Positions 22,656 through 36,521 are shown, numbered from the stretch's first letter. The stretch is DNA of 64,000 nucleotides from Costus lasius (GCA_027563935.2 JANVAS020000222.1:2170001-2234000); one strand, 5' to 3'. The notes: generated from the letters alone by a model not told the origin. Numbers and translations: made by a program.

Positions 22656-23612
22656 ACTGGGCAATGGAGTATGCATGCTCAGATAAATGAGTCTCTAGGG
22701 GTAGGTCATGTAGGTCGATAGGTTTGCGGGGTTGCCGGCCCGTAACGATTTGGAAGGGACTAAGATCCATATACCTATTAGCTGCGCTATTGTACGCGAA
22801 TTTCACCATGGGGAGAATGATATCCCAAGACCTTGGGTGATCACCGATAAGGCACCGGAGCAAGTTACCCAAACTACGATTAACAACCTCAGTTTGCCCA
22901 TTAGTTTGGGGGTGGTAAGCGGTGGAAAATTTCAGAGTGGAGCCCAAGAGGGCCCAAAGTGAGCACCATAAGTGGATCACGAATTGGGTGTCATGGTCGG
23001 ACACGATGGAGGAGGGAAGGCCATGGAGACGGACAATCTCCTTGAAGAAAAGATGCGCCACGTGGGACGCATATGCAGTGCGCGAACACGGGATGAAATG
23101 CTCCATCTTTGAAAACCGGTCTACAACCACGTAGATGGAGTCAAATCGGGACGCGGTCTGAGGTAACCCAAGGATGAAATCCATGCTAAGGTCTTGCAAT
23201 GGACCCTTGGCAACTGGCAATGGAGTGTAGTGGTTGGTGTTCGCAGGTATGGGTTTGGCCATTTGGCATGTGCCACAGTGGCGCACAATACGCTCGACAT
23301 CCTTGTGGAGGGATGGCCAAAAGAGGTGTTCCTCCTCTAACTCAAGGGTTTTGTCTTGTCCATGGTGGCCGGCAACGCCACCCGCATGCAACTCGTGTAA
23401 AAGATGATCTCGAAGTGATGTGCATGGAATGCACAGGTGACTCCCCAAGAAGAGGTAGCCCTAACAAAGCTGATATGGGGACTCAGGGTTAGGGGACTGG
23501 GTCAAGGCGGCATACGTGGTGCCAAAAATAGGACAGGTGGTGTACTCCTCCTTAACATGGTCAAAAGTGTTGATGCGCATGCGCATCACGCAGAGGAGGG
23601 TGCAGACTTGAC
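22656..23612 (-). pseudogene. G3 integrase zinc finger and catalytic core
   Basis: Reading on the minus strand: zinc-finger part with HHGQDKTLELEEEH and CGTCQMAKP, then core motifs MDFILGLP (first Asp), IVSDHDTQF (second Asp) and TNGQTEVVNR (Glu), then the post-core region to AYSIAQYV where the solo LTR interrupts. The first part (23612-23449) has a frame break before GSHLCIPC. All three catalytic acidic residues are still visible, so the decay is recent enough to read. Confidence 0.82.
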
Positions 23613-25207
23613 TCAGGGCATCCGCAACAACGTTTTCTTGCCTGCCTTGTGGTTGATCACAAAGGAATACTGCTGTAAGTATTCAACCCATTTGGCATGG
23701 CGGGCGCCCAACTTCTTTTGGGCACTAAGGAATGACAAGGCCTGGTGGTCGCTATAGAGGACGAACTCACGGTGGAGGAGATAGTGCCTCCACTGATGGA
23801 GCGACTGGACAATGGCGTAGAATTCCTTGTCATATGTCGAATAACACTGGCGAACAGTGTTCAACTTCTCACTAGAGAAGGCGAACGGGTGGCCTTCTTG
23901 GCTCAAGGTTCCTCCGATACCGGCACCGGAGGCATCACACACAACTTCAATGACTTTTGAAAAGTCTGGAAGTTGGAGAATAGGGGCTGTGGTTATGGCG
24001 TCCTTAAGGGCCTCAAAGGCATGTTGTGTGGCAGGGGTCCATTCAAAGTCCTCTTTGGACAAACATTGGGTCAGTGGGGTTGCAATCGTGCTAAAGATCT
24101 GAATGAAGCGGTGGTAAAAGCCCGCGAGGCCCAAAAAGCTGCGGACCTCAGACACAGTGTGGTGTTCAGGCCAATGCCGGATGGCTTTGACATTGGCTGG
24201 GTCAACAGAAAGACCCTCGTCGAACACAATGTAGCCTAGGAAGTGGATGCGGTTGGTCATGAAGGAGCACTTATTCGTGTTAAGGAAGAGGCGCTCCTTG
24301 CACAGGAGGTCAAACGTGGAGCGAAGAGGCTCCAAGTGTTCTTCTGGGGTCTGGCTGAAAATCAAGATGTCATCAAAATAGACGACCATGAATTTGCCCA
24401 TGTAGGGCTTGAGAACTTGGCTCATGAGCCGCATGAAAGTGGACAGGGCATTGGACAACCTGAATGGTATGACGAGCCATTCGCTAAGACCATCCTTGGT
24501 CTTGAACACGATTTTTCATTCATCACCTTCGCGGATGCGGACTTGGTGGTATCCACTGCGAAGTTCCAGCTAAAAGAACCAGGATGCCCCAGAAACTATG
24601 TCTAGCATATCATCAAGTCTATGTATAGGGAACCTATACTTGATGGTGATCCTATTGATGGCACGGCTGTCAATGCACATGCGCCATGACCCATCCTTCT
24701 TGGGTGTGAGTAATGCAGGGACAGTGCAGGGACTTAGACTCTCACGGATATATCCCTTAGTGAGGAGGTCATCCACTTGACACTGCAGTTCAGCATGATC
24801 GATGGGGTTCAAACGATGGTGGGGTAGATTCGGGAGGGGTGCTCCTGGAACAAGGTCAATAGCATGTTGGATCTCCTGTTCCGGTGGGAGACCGTGGGGT
24901 AGATCCTCCGGGCTAATGTCAGCAAACTTAGTCTAAAGGGCTGAGACTTTCAGGGGTGGTGTTGTGTCTACTCCAGGGGAGGACACCGGGGCTCGCACAA
25001 CATCAAGGCATAGACGACCTTGTATTCTGTGGCCTCGTGCATAAGCGCGGACATGTGCATAAGGGACACAATAGTGGGTGCTGGTGGGGCAGTGGTGGGG
25101 GGAACAATCACGCCCTTGGATGTGGACGCGCAGTTCCTTAGGTGGGGTCGGGATCAAACGGATCTTTTGGTCACCGTGGTAAAACACATATGTGTTCGAC
25201 TGGCCAT
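23613..25207 (-). pseudogene. G3 protease end, RT and RNase H, decayed
   Basis: From the G1 insertion the frame continues with the protease end (NTYVFYHGDQKIRL), then in-frame stops at 24935-24933 and 24572-24570. RT motifs include [28 protein letters not shown] in a frame-damaged stretch, MPF-like IPFRLSNA and VYFDDILIFS; RNase H shows CDASGAGIGG and YSDHQALSFL. The piece 24509-23613 is uninterrupted for nearly 300 codons. The catalytic region near 24570-24510 is disrupted, so no active RT is expected. Confidence 0.82.
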
Positions 25208-27989
25208 TGTGACATCCCGTTATCTTAACCCCAAACAAATGGCACAATTCATGAATGATACAGGATGTTATCATACAAGATCGATACATATGCTAGGTAA
25301 AACCCCGTTCAGGAAAATCCGATCTGAAAATTTCGAAAATCCATACATATAAATCTCCACAAAAACACAACTTCATAAAGGTACCTGCCACCACGCATTC
25401 CTTGCACTAGACATATGCAAGGCAACAGTTATATCAAAACCGATTACAAAGAATACACCATAAACCGAATTTCAAAACAAAATCACAAAATCAATTTTTT
25501 TATAAACTCATACCAAACACCGAAACCAGGCTGAAGCCCGCGGTGACACAAAAATCAAACTCATGTAACAGTCACAATCTGACATCACAAGTTCACATAG
25601 TTCACATGGTTCACATAGCTCATATCATTCATATAGTTCGGCCACAACCGGCCCCAAATAATTAAGCGCAAAAGTTCTTAAACAGCAAACTAGCGATATC
25701 CATGCCAATGCTAACTCAAGAAATGCGCCGCTGCTCTATGCCTGAAAATAGTGAGGGGTGAGCTACATAGCCCAGTGAGTGGATAGTCTAAATCGACCAT
25801 CCATAACATACACTCAAAAATATAGACAGATTATTTTAAAAATCTTTAACAGGAACATTATGTCAACATATAACCACATAAAGAAAACAGAAGTCATATA
25901 AACAGTCAGATGTACACACCAACATATAACAAACTCAGGTTCTAGAGTTATACTCTAAACCAACTCAGATGTACACACCAACACTTAATTAACCTAGTTG
26001 TCCAGCATATTCAGTAGTGACCATCATGGTCTAACCCGGCTTTGGCCTAAGCACTGGGAGCGGCAAAATCTCGTGCAACACATAAACATGGACAGTGAGT
26101 AGAATCAAGAGGTGGCCCCCGCCAGGTCACGACGTGGCACTTTGCTCTAAAACACCCCATAAACACATCGATGGCTTGTGTGTAGATTCAAGAGGTGGCC
26201 CCCGCCGGTTCACGACGTGGCACTTTGCTCTACGACACCCCATATCACAAAAAGAGAGTGATGACATCAAGAGGTGGCCCCTGTCCGACCAAGACATGGC
26301 ACTTTGCGTCAAAACTCGTTCTCCCAAAAGGTTCCTACTGGACAACAAACACATCTTATATCATATTTCATAAAGGTGGACTCCTAAGTGTCAACTAGAC
26401 TCTAGGATAGTCATCACAAAAATCATATCGGGCAGGCTGAACATCAACCCCCATCACAATAATCATAATAGGCAGGCTGAACATCAACCTCCTCACATAT
26501 CAAATACAGGGCTGAAATTCAAACCCTTAACATATCACATAAGGACTATCCTATGAGTACACGGTTACACTTAGCCATAGTCCTAACCAACACATAACAC
26601 ATAATATTCAAAATTCACATAATCCATCACATAACACATTGTTCAAAATTCACATAACCCATACTATTCGAAAATCACATAACATAACACATAATATTTC
26701 ATATTCGAATGTCACATAATATAGTGTAGTCCTTAGATTTCATGCTGATTAGTTTAGTCAAACCTTGCTATGTTATCACCCAAATTTCTCAAACCATTAA
26801 ATAACAGGCTACACACCTAAATTAAATAACATGCTACACACCTAAATAAACAGTCATGGATTGTAATTAACACACATCCAAAAATCATTACAACACATAT
26901 AACCCACGGTTTTACAACATGTCATCTATTTAAAATTTAAACTCTAGTTAACAAGAATGTCATGCTCAAAATTCACTAATTTAAAACTACCTAAATTCCA
27001 CAACATCAACATAAAACTATAACATGTAATTGTCTTTATAATCCTCATGTAAACATGTTAATTTCGGTTTTTCATAAATAATACCAAATTTCGGTTGTTA
27101 TGAATAATATCAGGATTTCGGATTATCATGAAAATTATCAAGAATTCGGTTTACTAACATGGTAGAAATTCCAAGAACTCAAATGTATCATGTCACAAAC
27201 ACAACTAAATCCATAGGTCAAACAAGACATTCCACTCACCTCTTAAACCGAGAATCTAAGGTTAAAATCTTCCCAAAAAAAACTCGCCTAAAGCCTTGAT
27301 GTCGCCCAAAGGATCTCCAAGAACTCACCAAGGAAGTTTCACCTCAAGGAAATTCGCCAAGGGGAAGAAGATGGAGAAAATCGCCAAGAACTCTTCAAGA
27401 ACACCAAGATCGCCTTCTTCCTTGCCCTAGCCGCCCCAAGATTTCCTCAAGCCAAAAATCGTCAATTCTTCCTTCCCTAACCAAAATACCCACTAAAAAT
27501 TCGGTTTTTAATTTTTAACCCATTAACCAATTAATTCAAATAGGGTTTAATCCATTTAACTAATAAATTTGAATTTTAAAACCCAATTCGTGCAAACCCA
27601 ATAACCCATAATTACTAATTAATTTAACCATTAACTAACCATTCACTTAATGAAAATCCAATAAGGATTTAATTAATATCTAATAAGCTAGTTAATTAAC
27701 CAATAAGGTCTAATTAATTAACCAATAAACTCTAATTAAATTATCATAAATTAGCAACCAATAATCGAATAAATTAACCACCATAAATCTCTAATTAATT
27801 TACAATAAATTAACAACCAAATAAATTAACAACCAAAATCTCTAGTTAATTAACTATAAACTAACAACCAAAAATCTCTAGTTAATTAACTATAAATTAA
27901 CAACCAATACATAGAAAAATACCACAGTCAATAATTTTATTTAAATCAAAAATAATGCTTACCAGGACTTAAGATCCTTGGATCTTACA
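25208..27989 (-). repeat. G1 3' LTR
   Basis: It starts TGTGACATCCCG and ends GGATCTTACA on the plus strand. It contains three tandem GGTGGCCCC/GACGTGGCAC units (26105, 26188 and 26267) and a duplicated GGCAGGCTGAACATCAAC about 40 bp apart near 26430-26490. A very AT-rich zone with TAATTAATTAAC repeats lies at 27500-27930. The short ORFs within have no recognisable product. Confidence 0.95.
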
Positions 27990-28002
27990 TCCCTCCCTCC
28001 TT
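27990..28002 (-). other. Polypurine tract of G1
   Basis: On the minus strand it reads AAGGAGGGAGGGA directly before the 3' LTR, the usual plus-strand primer. It lies 16 bases beyond the ORF stop. Confidence 0.88.
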
Positions 28003-28018
28003 ATAAAGCTTTAGTCCT

Positions 28019-31000
28019 CTAAAGCTCAGCATCCATATCATCAAAGAGATAAGCATAAAATTTCCTCATATCAGCTTCAGTCTCCCAAGTTGCCTCCTCA
28101 ACCGACTGATTTCCCCAGATAACCTTTACCAAAGATATAGTCTTGTTTCTCAGAACTTTATCCTTTCTATCCACAATCCAGAGAGGTCTTTCCTCAAAAG
28201 TCAAATCACTCTGAATCTGAAGAGGTTCCAATTCCAATACATGAGATGGATCAGGATGATATTTCCTCAAAGCAGAGACATGGAACACATTATGCACATG
28301 ATCCATAGCAGGAGGTAAAGCTAATCTGTAAGCCACTGGACCAATTCTCTCAATAATGTCAAAAGGGCCTACAAATCTAGGGCTCAACTTGCCCTTTCTG
28401 CCAAACCTCAATACACCCTTAGTAGGTGATACCTTTAAGAAAACATGATCCCCTACCATAAACTCCAGGGAACGACGACGGTCATCAGCATAACTCTTCT
28501 GTCTGTCCCGAGCAATCTTCAGTTTATCCTGAATCTCTCTAACCTTATCAGTAGTCTCCTGTACTGCATCAGATCTCAAAATCAATCTATCGCCAGTCTC
28601 CTCCCAACACAAGGGAGTCCTGCACCTTCTTCCATACAAAGCCTCATATGGAGCCATCTGAATACTTGAGTGGAAACTATTATTATAAGTGAACTCTATC
28701 AAAGATAGATCCCGGTTCCACTCAGAACTCCAATCAACCACATAAGCTCTCAACAGGTCTTCTAGAGTCTGTATAGTACGCTCCGTCTGGCCATCAGACT
28801 GAGGATGGTATGCTGTACTAAAACTCAACTTAGTACCCAAACCCTCCTGTAAACTCTTCCAAAATCTGGACAAAAACCGAGAGTCCCTATCAGACACAAT
28901 ATCAACAGGCACTCCATGCAGCCTGACTATCTCATCAATATACAATCTAGCCAGTCTCTCTAAAGGATAAGTCATCTTGATCGGGAGAAAATGGGCTGAT
29001 TTAGTGAGTCTATCAACGATCACCCAAATAGCATCATGACCCAATCTGGTTCTAGGCAAACCACACACAAAATCCATACTGATGCATTCCCACTTCCACT
29101 CAGGAATAGGAAGGGGCTGCAACAAACCACCAGGCTTCTGATGTTCAGCCTTTACAGTCTGACAGGTTAAACACCTAGAGACAAAATCAGATACTTCTTT
29201 CTTCATACCCGGCCACCAAAAATTTTTCTTAAGGTCCTGATACATCTTAGTCACACCAGGATGTAGAGAATATTTGGAGTTATGGCTGTCCTCCAATATT
29301 TCTTTCCTCAAGCTCGGTTCCTCAGGGACACATACCCTTCCACGAAACCGAAGAATACCATCATCAGATAGGTTAAAATCCTGAACTGCGCCATCAACCA
29401 AACTATCCCTGATCTGAACTAATCTCGGATCCACAGACTGCTGATCTCTGATCTTCTGCAACAAAGCAGACTGTACTCTGAGAAAGGCCACATAACCCGA
29501 CTGAACTCTAGGAGAAACACTGATCCTGAGATCGCTGAACTCCTGCAGTAACCGCCACTCACTGACTCGTAAAGCAGCTATTGAAGTAACTGGATGTCTG
29601 CTCAGTGCATCCGCCACTACATTGGCCTTTCCAGCCTGATACTGAATAGAGAAGTCATAGTCTTTGATCAACTCCATCCATCTTCTCTGTCTCATGTTCA
29701 ACTCCTTCTGGGTGAAGATGTACTTGAGACTCTGGTGATCAGTGAACAGATCAAACTCCTGACCTAGTAAATAGTGACGCCATATCTTCAAAGCAAAGAC
29801 TACGGCCGCCAACTCTAAATCATGAGTAGGGTAGTTCAATTCATACTCCTTCAGTTGTCTCGAAGCATAGGCTACTACAGAACCCTTCTGCATCAAGACA
29901 CAACCCAACCCTTTGCCTGAAGCATCCGTATAAACAGTAAACCTTTCCCCATCACTAGGAATAATGAGAATCGGTGTACTAGTCAACCTCCTTTTCAGCT
30001 CTTGAAAGCTCTCTTCACACTTATCATCCCAAATAAACTTAGCCTCCTTTCTGGTTAATTTAGTTAAAGGACCCGCCAGCTTGGAGAATCCCTCAACAAA
30101 TCTCTGGTAGTAACCTGCTAAACCCAGGAAACTTTTGATCTCAGTAGCACTAGTCGGTCTTCCCCAATCAAGGATAGCTTGCACTTTAACTGGATCCACA
30201 GACACCCCCTGACCAGAAATCACATGCCCAAGGAAACTGATCTTTTCTAGCCAGAACTCACACTTACTAGCCTTGGCATATAACCGGTTCTTCCTCAGAA
30301 TCTCCAGCACTCTGCGCAAGTCATTGACATGATCTGAAGTAGTCCGTGAGTATACCAAAATATCGTCTATAAAGACTACCACACAAGAGTCAAGCAATTC
30401 ATGGAATACCCTGTTCATCAAATCCATGAAGACAGCAGGTGCATTCGTCAGTCCAAAAGGCATAACTAAAAATTCGAAATGCCCATACCTGGTCCTGAAA
30501 GCAGTCTTAAATATATCCTCATCCTTGACCCTCAGCTGGTAATACCCTGATCTCAGACCAATCTTAGAGAACACTGTCGCTCCCTGTAATTGATCAAATA
30601 GATCATCAATTCTGGGAAGAGGATACTTATTCTTGATAGTCACTTGGTTCAATTGCCTGTAGTCTATACACATCCTCAGGGTTCCATCTTTCTTCTTTAC
30701 AAATAGCACTGGCGCTCCCCAGGGAGAAGCACTAGGCCGAATGTACCCTTTCTCTAGCAATTCCTCCAATTGTTTCTTAAGCTCAGCCAGCTCTGAGGTA
30801 GCCATACGATAAGGAGCTCTGGAGATAGGTGCCGTACCTGGCGCCAACTCAATGCCAAACTCCACTTCTCTAATTGGTGGCAAGCCTGAAAATTCCTCAG
30901 AGAACACATCAGGAAATTCTTTCACCACCGCCATCTGAGTCAAATCAGAAGTAGAATCATCCTGTACCTTAACATGCGCAAGATAACCCATGCACCCACT

Positions 31001-32392
31001 AGCAAGTAACTTCCTGGCCTGCAGGAAAGATATCACATGCGGTCCTTGGTCTGACACTAGACCTCTCACAAAAAGCCGATTCCCATCTAGCAGATTTAAA
31101 GTGATTACTTTCTCAAAGCAATCCACAGAGGCATGATGTGAGGACAACCAATCCATACCTAGAATGACATCATAGTCTTGCATGTCTAGGAGGATTAAAT
31201 CCACTAGAAACTCATAACCCTCTACATGCACCACACAATCAGCACACACAGTGTCTGTAGATAATGACTTTCCTAAGGGACTACTCACAGACACAACATA
31301 ATTCATCACCTTAGGTAACACAGGTAAACATGCAGCAAACTTAACAGATACAAAAGACAAATTTGCACCAGGATCAAATAAAATGCGAGCTAACTGATCA
31401 AATACAAATAAGGTACCTTCCACAACGGATCGGGAAGCTCGTGTATCCTTCTCAGCCACAGCATAAACTCTAGTCTGGACTGTAGGCTTATCTGCGCCTC
31501 TAGGCTGTATCTCAGGCTCTTTGCAGTCCCTGACCATGTGCCCTGGTTTCTTACACCTGAAGCACACGCCATTCCTCTTATAACAGTCTTTCACTAGATG
31601 TCCCTTGAGCCCACAATAATTGCAAGTCCAGTTCTCATTGTTACTGATCTTTGCCTCCCTGGCATCCCTGAACTGCTGCGGTGCCTTGTAAGAGTAAGGC
31701 TTATACCTGCTCTTCTTGTAGTCCTTATGTTTAGGGTACTTCTTACCCTTGCCGCCACTGCCATACTGAGGAGCCGCCGCCTCAGCTGCAGGAACCACTG
31801 TCACGGCAACATGAGAACTCCTCTCAGCTATGTATCTCTCAATGGTGCGTGCTCGCCCAACAGTCTCAACATAGGTCTCCAAATGCTGAGCACCAACCTG
31901 CTCTCTAATGTCCCATCTGAGACCTCTGAGAAACTTAGTAGCTCTCCTCTTTTCAGTGTTTATCAGGTGAGGAGCATACTTTCCCAATTTCGTGAACTGT
32001 AATTCATACTGGTCCACAGTCATATCACCCTGCTCCAGGTGAATAAATGCCACCTCTCGGTCCTCCACCAAACTATCTGGGAAGTACTTCTCGTTAAATC
32101 GAGACAAGAAGTAAGGCCAATCTACAGTCTCATGTCTTTCTTCGGCAAGTCTCACCACGCCTTTCCACCACTCATCTGCGTCCCCACGCATCATATAGGT
32201 GGTCAGACATAACTTATCCTCATCTGAGCAGCGCATGACTTGGAAAATCTTTTCCAAGCACAACTGCCAGTTTTCAGCAGTACTTGATTCTGAGCCCCCA
32301 TAAAAAGAACTAGGACCCAGTTTCTGGAATTCACTCACAAGCGAGGCATAGCGCTTGTGACACACACATACCACAGTAAGGAAATCAAACAT
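28019..32392 (-). CDS. gag-pol: G1 Gag-Pol polyprotein, 1457 codons, Gag-truncated and RT-catalytic mutant
   Basis: One open frame encodes Gag, two CCHC knuckles ([14 protein letters not shown] and [14 protein letters not shown], about residues 256-290), protease (FDPGA, about 340), RT, RNase H (YTDASGKG, about 818), integrase (first Asp in MDFV about 1105, VSDRD about 1164, Glu in QTERTIQ about 1200), a GPF/Y module and a Tekay-type chromodomain end (about 1385-1457). Two defects stand out. The first about 80 Gag residues seen in G0 are deleted and replaced by 11 residues from leader sequence ([11 protein letters not shown]). The first RT catalytic Asp is Gly at residue 612 (codon 30559-30557, FSKIGLRSG; Asp in G0 and G2). 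FIDDIL is intact near residue 673. The integrase may still be usable, but self-sufficient copying is doubtful. Confidence 0.93.
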   Translation of the reverse strand: MFDFLTVVCVCHKRYASLVSEFQKLGPSSFYGGSESSTAENWQLCLEKIFQVMRCSDEDKLCLTTYMMRGDADEWWKGVVRLAEERHETVDWPYFLSRFNEKYFPDSLVEDREVAFIHLEQGDMTVDQYELQFTKLGKYAPHLINTEKRRATKFLRGLRWDIREQVGAQHLETYVETVGRARTIERYIAERSSHVAVTVVPAAEAAAPQYGSGGKGKKYPKHKDYKKSRYKPYSYKAPQQFRDAREAKISNNENWTCNYCGLKGHLVKDCYKRNGVCFRCKKPGHMVRDCKEPEIQPRGADKPTVQTRVYAVAEKDTRASRSVVEGTLFVFDQLARILFDPGANLSFVSVKFAACLPVLPKVMNYVVSVSSPLGKSLSTDTVCADCVVHVEGYEFLVDLILLDMQDYDVILGMDWLSSHHASVDCFEKVITLNLLDGNRLFVRGLVSDQGPHVISFLQARKLLASGCMGYLAHVKVQDDSTSDLTQMAVVKEFPDVFSEEFSGLPPIREVEFGIELAPGTAPISRAPYRMATSELAELKKQLEELLEKGYIRPSASPWGAPVLFVKKKDGTLRMCIDYRQLNQVTIKNKYPLPRIDDLFDQLQGATVFSKIGLRSGYYQLRVKDEDIFKTAFRTRYGHFEFLVMPFGLTNAPAVFMDLMNRVFHELLDSCVVVFIDDILVYSRTTSDHVNDLRRVLEILRKNRLYAKASKCEFWLEKISFLGHVISGQGVSVDPVKVQAILDWGRPTSATEIKSFLGLAGYYQRFVEGFSKLAGPLTKLTRKEAKFIWDDKCEESFQELKRRLTSTPILIIPSDGERFTVYTDASGKGLGCVLMQKGSVVAYASRQLKEYELNYPTHDLELAAVVFALKIWRHYLLGQEFDLFTDHQSLKYIFTQKELNMRQRRWMELIKDYDFSIQYQAGKANVVADALSRHPVTSIAALRVSEWRLLQEFSDLRISVSPRVQSGYVAFLRVQSALLQKIRDQQSVDPRLVQIRDSLVDGAVQDFNLSDDGILRFRGRVCVPEEPSLRKEILEDSHNSKYSLHPGVTKMYQDLKKNFWWPGMKKEVSDFVSRCLTCQTVKAEHQKPGGLLQPLPIPEWKWECISMDFVCGLPRTRLGHDAIWVIVDRLTKSAHFLPIKMTYPLERLARLYIDEIVRLHGVPVDIVSDRDSRFLSRFWKSLQEGLGTKLSFSTAYHPQSDGQTERTIQTLEDLLRAYVVDWSSEWNRDLSLIEFTYNNSFHSSIQMAPYEALYGRRCRTPLCWEETGDRLILRSDAVQETTDKVREIQDKLKIARDRQKSYADDRRRSLEFMVGDHVFLKVSPTKGVLRFGRKGKLSPRFVGPFDIIERIGPVAYRLALPPAMDHVHNVFHVSALRKYHPDPSHVLELEPLQIQSDLTFEERPLWIVDRKDKVLRNKTISLVKVIWGNQSVEEATWETEADMRKFYAYLFDDMDAEL

Positions 32393-32460
32393 AAACCTAT
32401 CAGGTGTCTAGCAATACACAAACATGTTTTCCTCCGAACTAAGTTTTAGCTAGCCAACTC

Positions 32461-32471
32461 CTCTGATACCA
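32461..32471 (-). promoter_or_regulatory. tRNA-Met primer-binding site of G1
   Basis: The minus strand reads TGGTATCAGAG, three bases from the 5' LTR at 32475. The remaining leader to the ORF start at 32392 is under 70 bases because of the deletion that removed the original gag start. Confidence 0.88.
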
Positions 32472-32474
32472 TTC

Positions 32475-35255
32475 TGTAACATCCCGTTATCTTAACCCCA
32501 AACAAATGGCACAATTCATGAATGATACAGGATGTTTCATACAAGATCGATACATATGCTAGGTAAAACCCCGTTCAGGAAAATCCGATCTGAAAATTTC
32601 GAAAATCCATACATATAAATCTCCACAAAAACACAATTTCATAAAGGTACCTGCCACCACGCATTCCTTGCACTAGACATATGCAAGGCAACAGTTATAT
32701 CAAAACCGATTACAAAGAATACACCATAAACCGAATTTCAAAACAAAATCACAAAATCGATTTTTTTATAAACTCATACCAAACACCGAAACCAGGCTGA
32801 AGCCCGCGGTGACACAAAAATCAAACTCATGTAACAGTCACAATCTGACATCACAAGTTCACATAGTTCACATGGTTCACATAGCTCATATCATTCATAT
32901 AGTTCGGCCACAACCGGCCCCAAATAATTAAGCGCAAAAGTTCTTAAACAGCAAACTAGCGATATCCATGCCAATGCTAACTCAAGAAATGCGCCGCTGC
33001 TCTATGCCTGAAAATAGTGAGGGGTGAGCTACATAGCCCAGTGAGTGGATAGTCTAAATCGACCATCCATAACATACACTCAAAAATATAGACAGATTAT
33101 TTTAAAAATCTTTAACAGGAACATTATGTCAACATATAACCACATAAAGAAAACAGAAGTCATATAAACAGTCAGATGTACACACCAACATATAACAAAC
33201 TCAGGTTCTAGAGTTATACTCTAAACCAACTCAGATGTACACACCAACACTTAATTAACCTAGTTGTCCAGCATATTCAGTAGTGACCATCATGGTCTAA
33301 CCCGGCTTTGGCCTAAGCACTGGGAGCGGCAAAATCTCGTGCAACACATAAACATGGACAGTGAGTAGAATCAAGAGGTGGCCCCCGCCAGGTCACGACG
33401 TGGCACTTTGCTCTAAAACACCCCATAAACACATCGATGGCTTGTGTGTAGATTCAAGAGGTGGCCCCCGCCGGTTCACGACGTGGCACTTTGCTCTACG
33501 ACACCCCATATCACAAAAAGAGAGTGATGACATCAAGAGGTGGCCCCTGTCCGACCAAGACATGGCACTTTGCGTCAAAACTCGTTCTCCCAAAAGGTTC
33601 CTACTGGACAACAAACACATCTTATATCATATTTCATAAAGGTGGACTCCTAAGTGTCAACTAGACTCTAGGATAGTCATCACAAAAATCATATCGGGCA
33701 GGCTGAACATCAACCCCCATCACAATAATCATAATAGGCAGGCTGAACATCAACCTCCTCACATATCAAATACAGGGCTGAAATTCAAACCCTTAACATA
33801 TCACATAAGGACTATCCTATGAGTACACGGTTACACTTAGCCATAGTCCTAACCAACACATAACACATAATATTCAAAATTCACATAATCCATCACATAA
33901 CACATTGTTCAAAATTCACATAACCCATACTATTCGAAAATCACATAACATAACACATAATATTTCATATTCGAATGTCACATAATATAGTGTAGTCCTT
34001 AGATTTCATGCTGATTAGTTTAGTCAAACCTTGCTATGTTATCACCCAAATTTCTCAAACCATTAAATAACAGGCTACACACCTAAATTAAATAACATGC
34101 TACACACCTAAATAAACAGTCATGGATTGTAATTAACACACATCCAAAAATCATTACAACACATATAACCCACGGTTTTACAACATGTCATCTATTTAAA
34201 ATTTAAACTCTAGTTAACAAGAATGTCATGCTCAAAATTCACTAATTTAAAACTACCTAAATTCCACAACATCAACATAAAACTATAACATGTAATTGTC
34301 TTTATAATCCTCATGTAAACATGTTAATTTCGGTTTTTCATAAATAATACCAAATTTCGGTTGTTATGAATAATATCAGGATTTCGGATTATCATGAAAA
34401 TTATCAAGAATTCGGTTTACTAACATGGTAGAAATTCCAAGAACTCAAATGTATCATGTCACAAACACAACTAAATCCATAGGTCAAACAAGACATTCCA
34501 CTCACCTCTTAAACCGAGAATCTAAGGTTAAAATCTTCCCAAAAAAAACTCGCCTAAAGCCTTGATGTCGCCCAAAGGATCTCCAAGAACTCACCAAGGA
34601 AGTTTCACCTCAAGGAAATTCGCCAAGGGGAAGAAGATGGAGAAAATCGCCAAGAACTCTTCAAGAACACCAAGATCGCCTTCTTCCTTGCCCTAGCCGC
34701 CCCAAGATTTCCTCAAGCCAAAAATCGTCAATTCTTCCTTCCCTAACCAAAATACCCACTAAAAATTCGGTTTTTAATTTTTAACCCATTAACCAATTAA
34801 TTCAAATAGGGTTTAATCCATTTAACTAATAAATTTGAATTTTAAAACCCAATTCGTGCAAACCCAATAACCCATAATTACTAATTAATTTAACCATTAA
34901 CTAACCATTCACTTAATGAAAATCCAATAAGGATTTAATTAATATCTAATAAGCTAGTTAATTAACCAATAAGGTCTAATTAATTAACCAATAAACTCTA
35001 ATTAAATTATCATAAATTAGCAACCAATAATCGAATAAATTAACCACCATAAATCTCTAATTAATTTACAATAAATTAACAACCAAATAAATTAACAACC
35101 AAAATCTCTAGTTAATTAACTATAAACTAACAACCAAAAATCTCTAGTTAATTAACTATAAATTAACAACCAATACATAGAAAAATACCACAGTCAATAA
35201 TTTTATTTAAATCAAAAATAATGCTTACCAGGACTTAAGATCCTTGGATCTTACA
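32475..35255 (-). repeat. G1 5' LTR
   Basis: This 2781-bp LTR is almost identical to 25208-27989. It holds the same three tandem units (33372, 33455 and 33534). As the 5' LTR of a minus-strand element it should carry the active promoter; I did not identify a convincing TATA box. Confidence 0.95.
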
Positions 35256-36490
35256 GCCATAGTGAACCACATCTCTATCATAGAGCCAGGGGCGTCCTAA
35301 AAGGACGTGGGAAACATCCATCGCCGCCACGTCACACCACACCTTCTCACGATAGTCCCCAAATGCGATGGGAACTTGGCAACGATGGGTAACTGGGAGG
35401 CTCGACTCGTCAACCCATGCAATTGAGTAGGGCTTGGGGTGGGACTCTCGGGGAAGGCCAAAGCGAGTGATCGTGGTCCAGGAGACCACATTCAAACTAC
35501 TTCCCCCATCAATGACAATCTTACATGAGTGCCCGTTGCACTTGATGTAAGTTGTGAATATGCTCGTGTGCCTCCAATCCTCGGAGGGTGGGGTTTGCAC
35601 AAGGGTGCATCTCACAACTGCAAGTGTGGGGTGACCCGACTCCTCACCACTCGTGTAACACTCGGCTTCAACATGACGCTCCATGCGATCACGGGTAATA
35701 GGGGCTACATGTGTGTGGTTCTTGTCCGCAACCATGGAATTCTTAGGGCAATCCCTAGAGTAGTGGCCCAGCTGCAAACAATTGTAGCAATGGACGCGCT
35801 CGACCGGCCCAATAGCGGGGGCCTTGCCCTTCTCCTCCCAAGTGTGGTGAGAAGGCGCAATCTCCTAGGCTGGGCCCCGAGGGGAACCATGAAATCTGGG
35901 TGTGGGACGAGGGTCCGAATGTGGCTCAGCGCATTCAATCTTATGGTGGGAATGCGGTGGCTCGCCGTTGTGCCGACACCAAGGATATACCAACTCGTTG
36001 TGATGGGCCGCTGCGCGGAGGTCCTGCTCGATGTCCAACGCATGCTGGTAGGTTTGGTCAAGGGACTCGGACGCATATGCAGGTAAGGCTCGCCGGATAT
36101 CCGAACGAATCCCGTTCTTAAATTTAGACAAAACCAGTTCAGGACCCTCTTGCAAATTGCAACAGAGTTGCAACGCATCATAGGTCAAACGGTACTCCGC
36201 AACGGAGCCAAATCCTTGTTGAAGGCTGATATACTGGTCAAGGAGATGCTGCCTATAGGAGGGTGGGACGTATCACTCATGAAGGTGATACTTCATCTCC
36301 TCCCATCGGGTAAGCATTCTGTTCGTTTTGGCGCTCCATATTTTTCCAATATAGGCGTGCGGGACCATCTAGCAAGGTGTGGACTATGCGAACTCACATG
36401 TGTTGAGGGGTGTCACTCAAGTCAAAGTAGGTATCCACCGAGGTGACCCAATTTAGGAACTTAGTAGAGTCAAGACCACTCACGAATTGT

Positions 36491-36521
<31 letters not shown>

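Larger units (their letters stand above)
25208..35255 (-). mobile_element. Complete young Ty3/gypsy element G1 (Tekay/Del-like), TSD GCCAT
   Basis: It is 10,048 bp with 5-bp duplications GCCAT at 25203-25207 and 35256-35260. Both LTRs (2782 and 2781 bp) are present and differ by only about three substitutions and one single-base indel by eye, so the insertion is very recent. Primer site, one long Gag-Pol ORF and polypurine tract are in place. It sits in the protease region of G3 in the same orientation. Confidence 0.95.

Noticed and set aside
28445..28669. Plus-strand ORFs inside gypsy and copia coding regions
   Set aside because: They are shadows of the long minus-strand polyproteins; no independent motif is present.
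25203..35260. G1 as part of G3's own structure
   Set aside because: G1 has its own LTR pair, primer site and perfect GCCAT duplication, and removing it rejoins the G3 protease frame, so it is a separate insertion.
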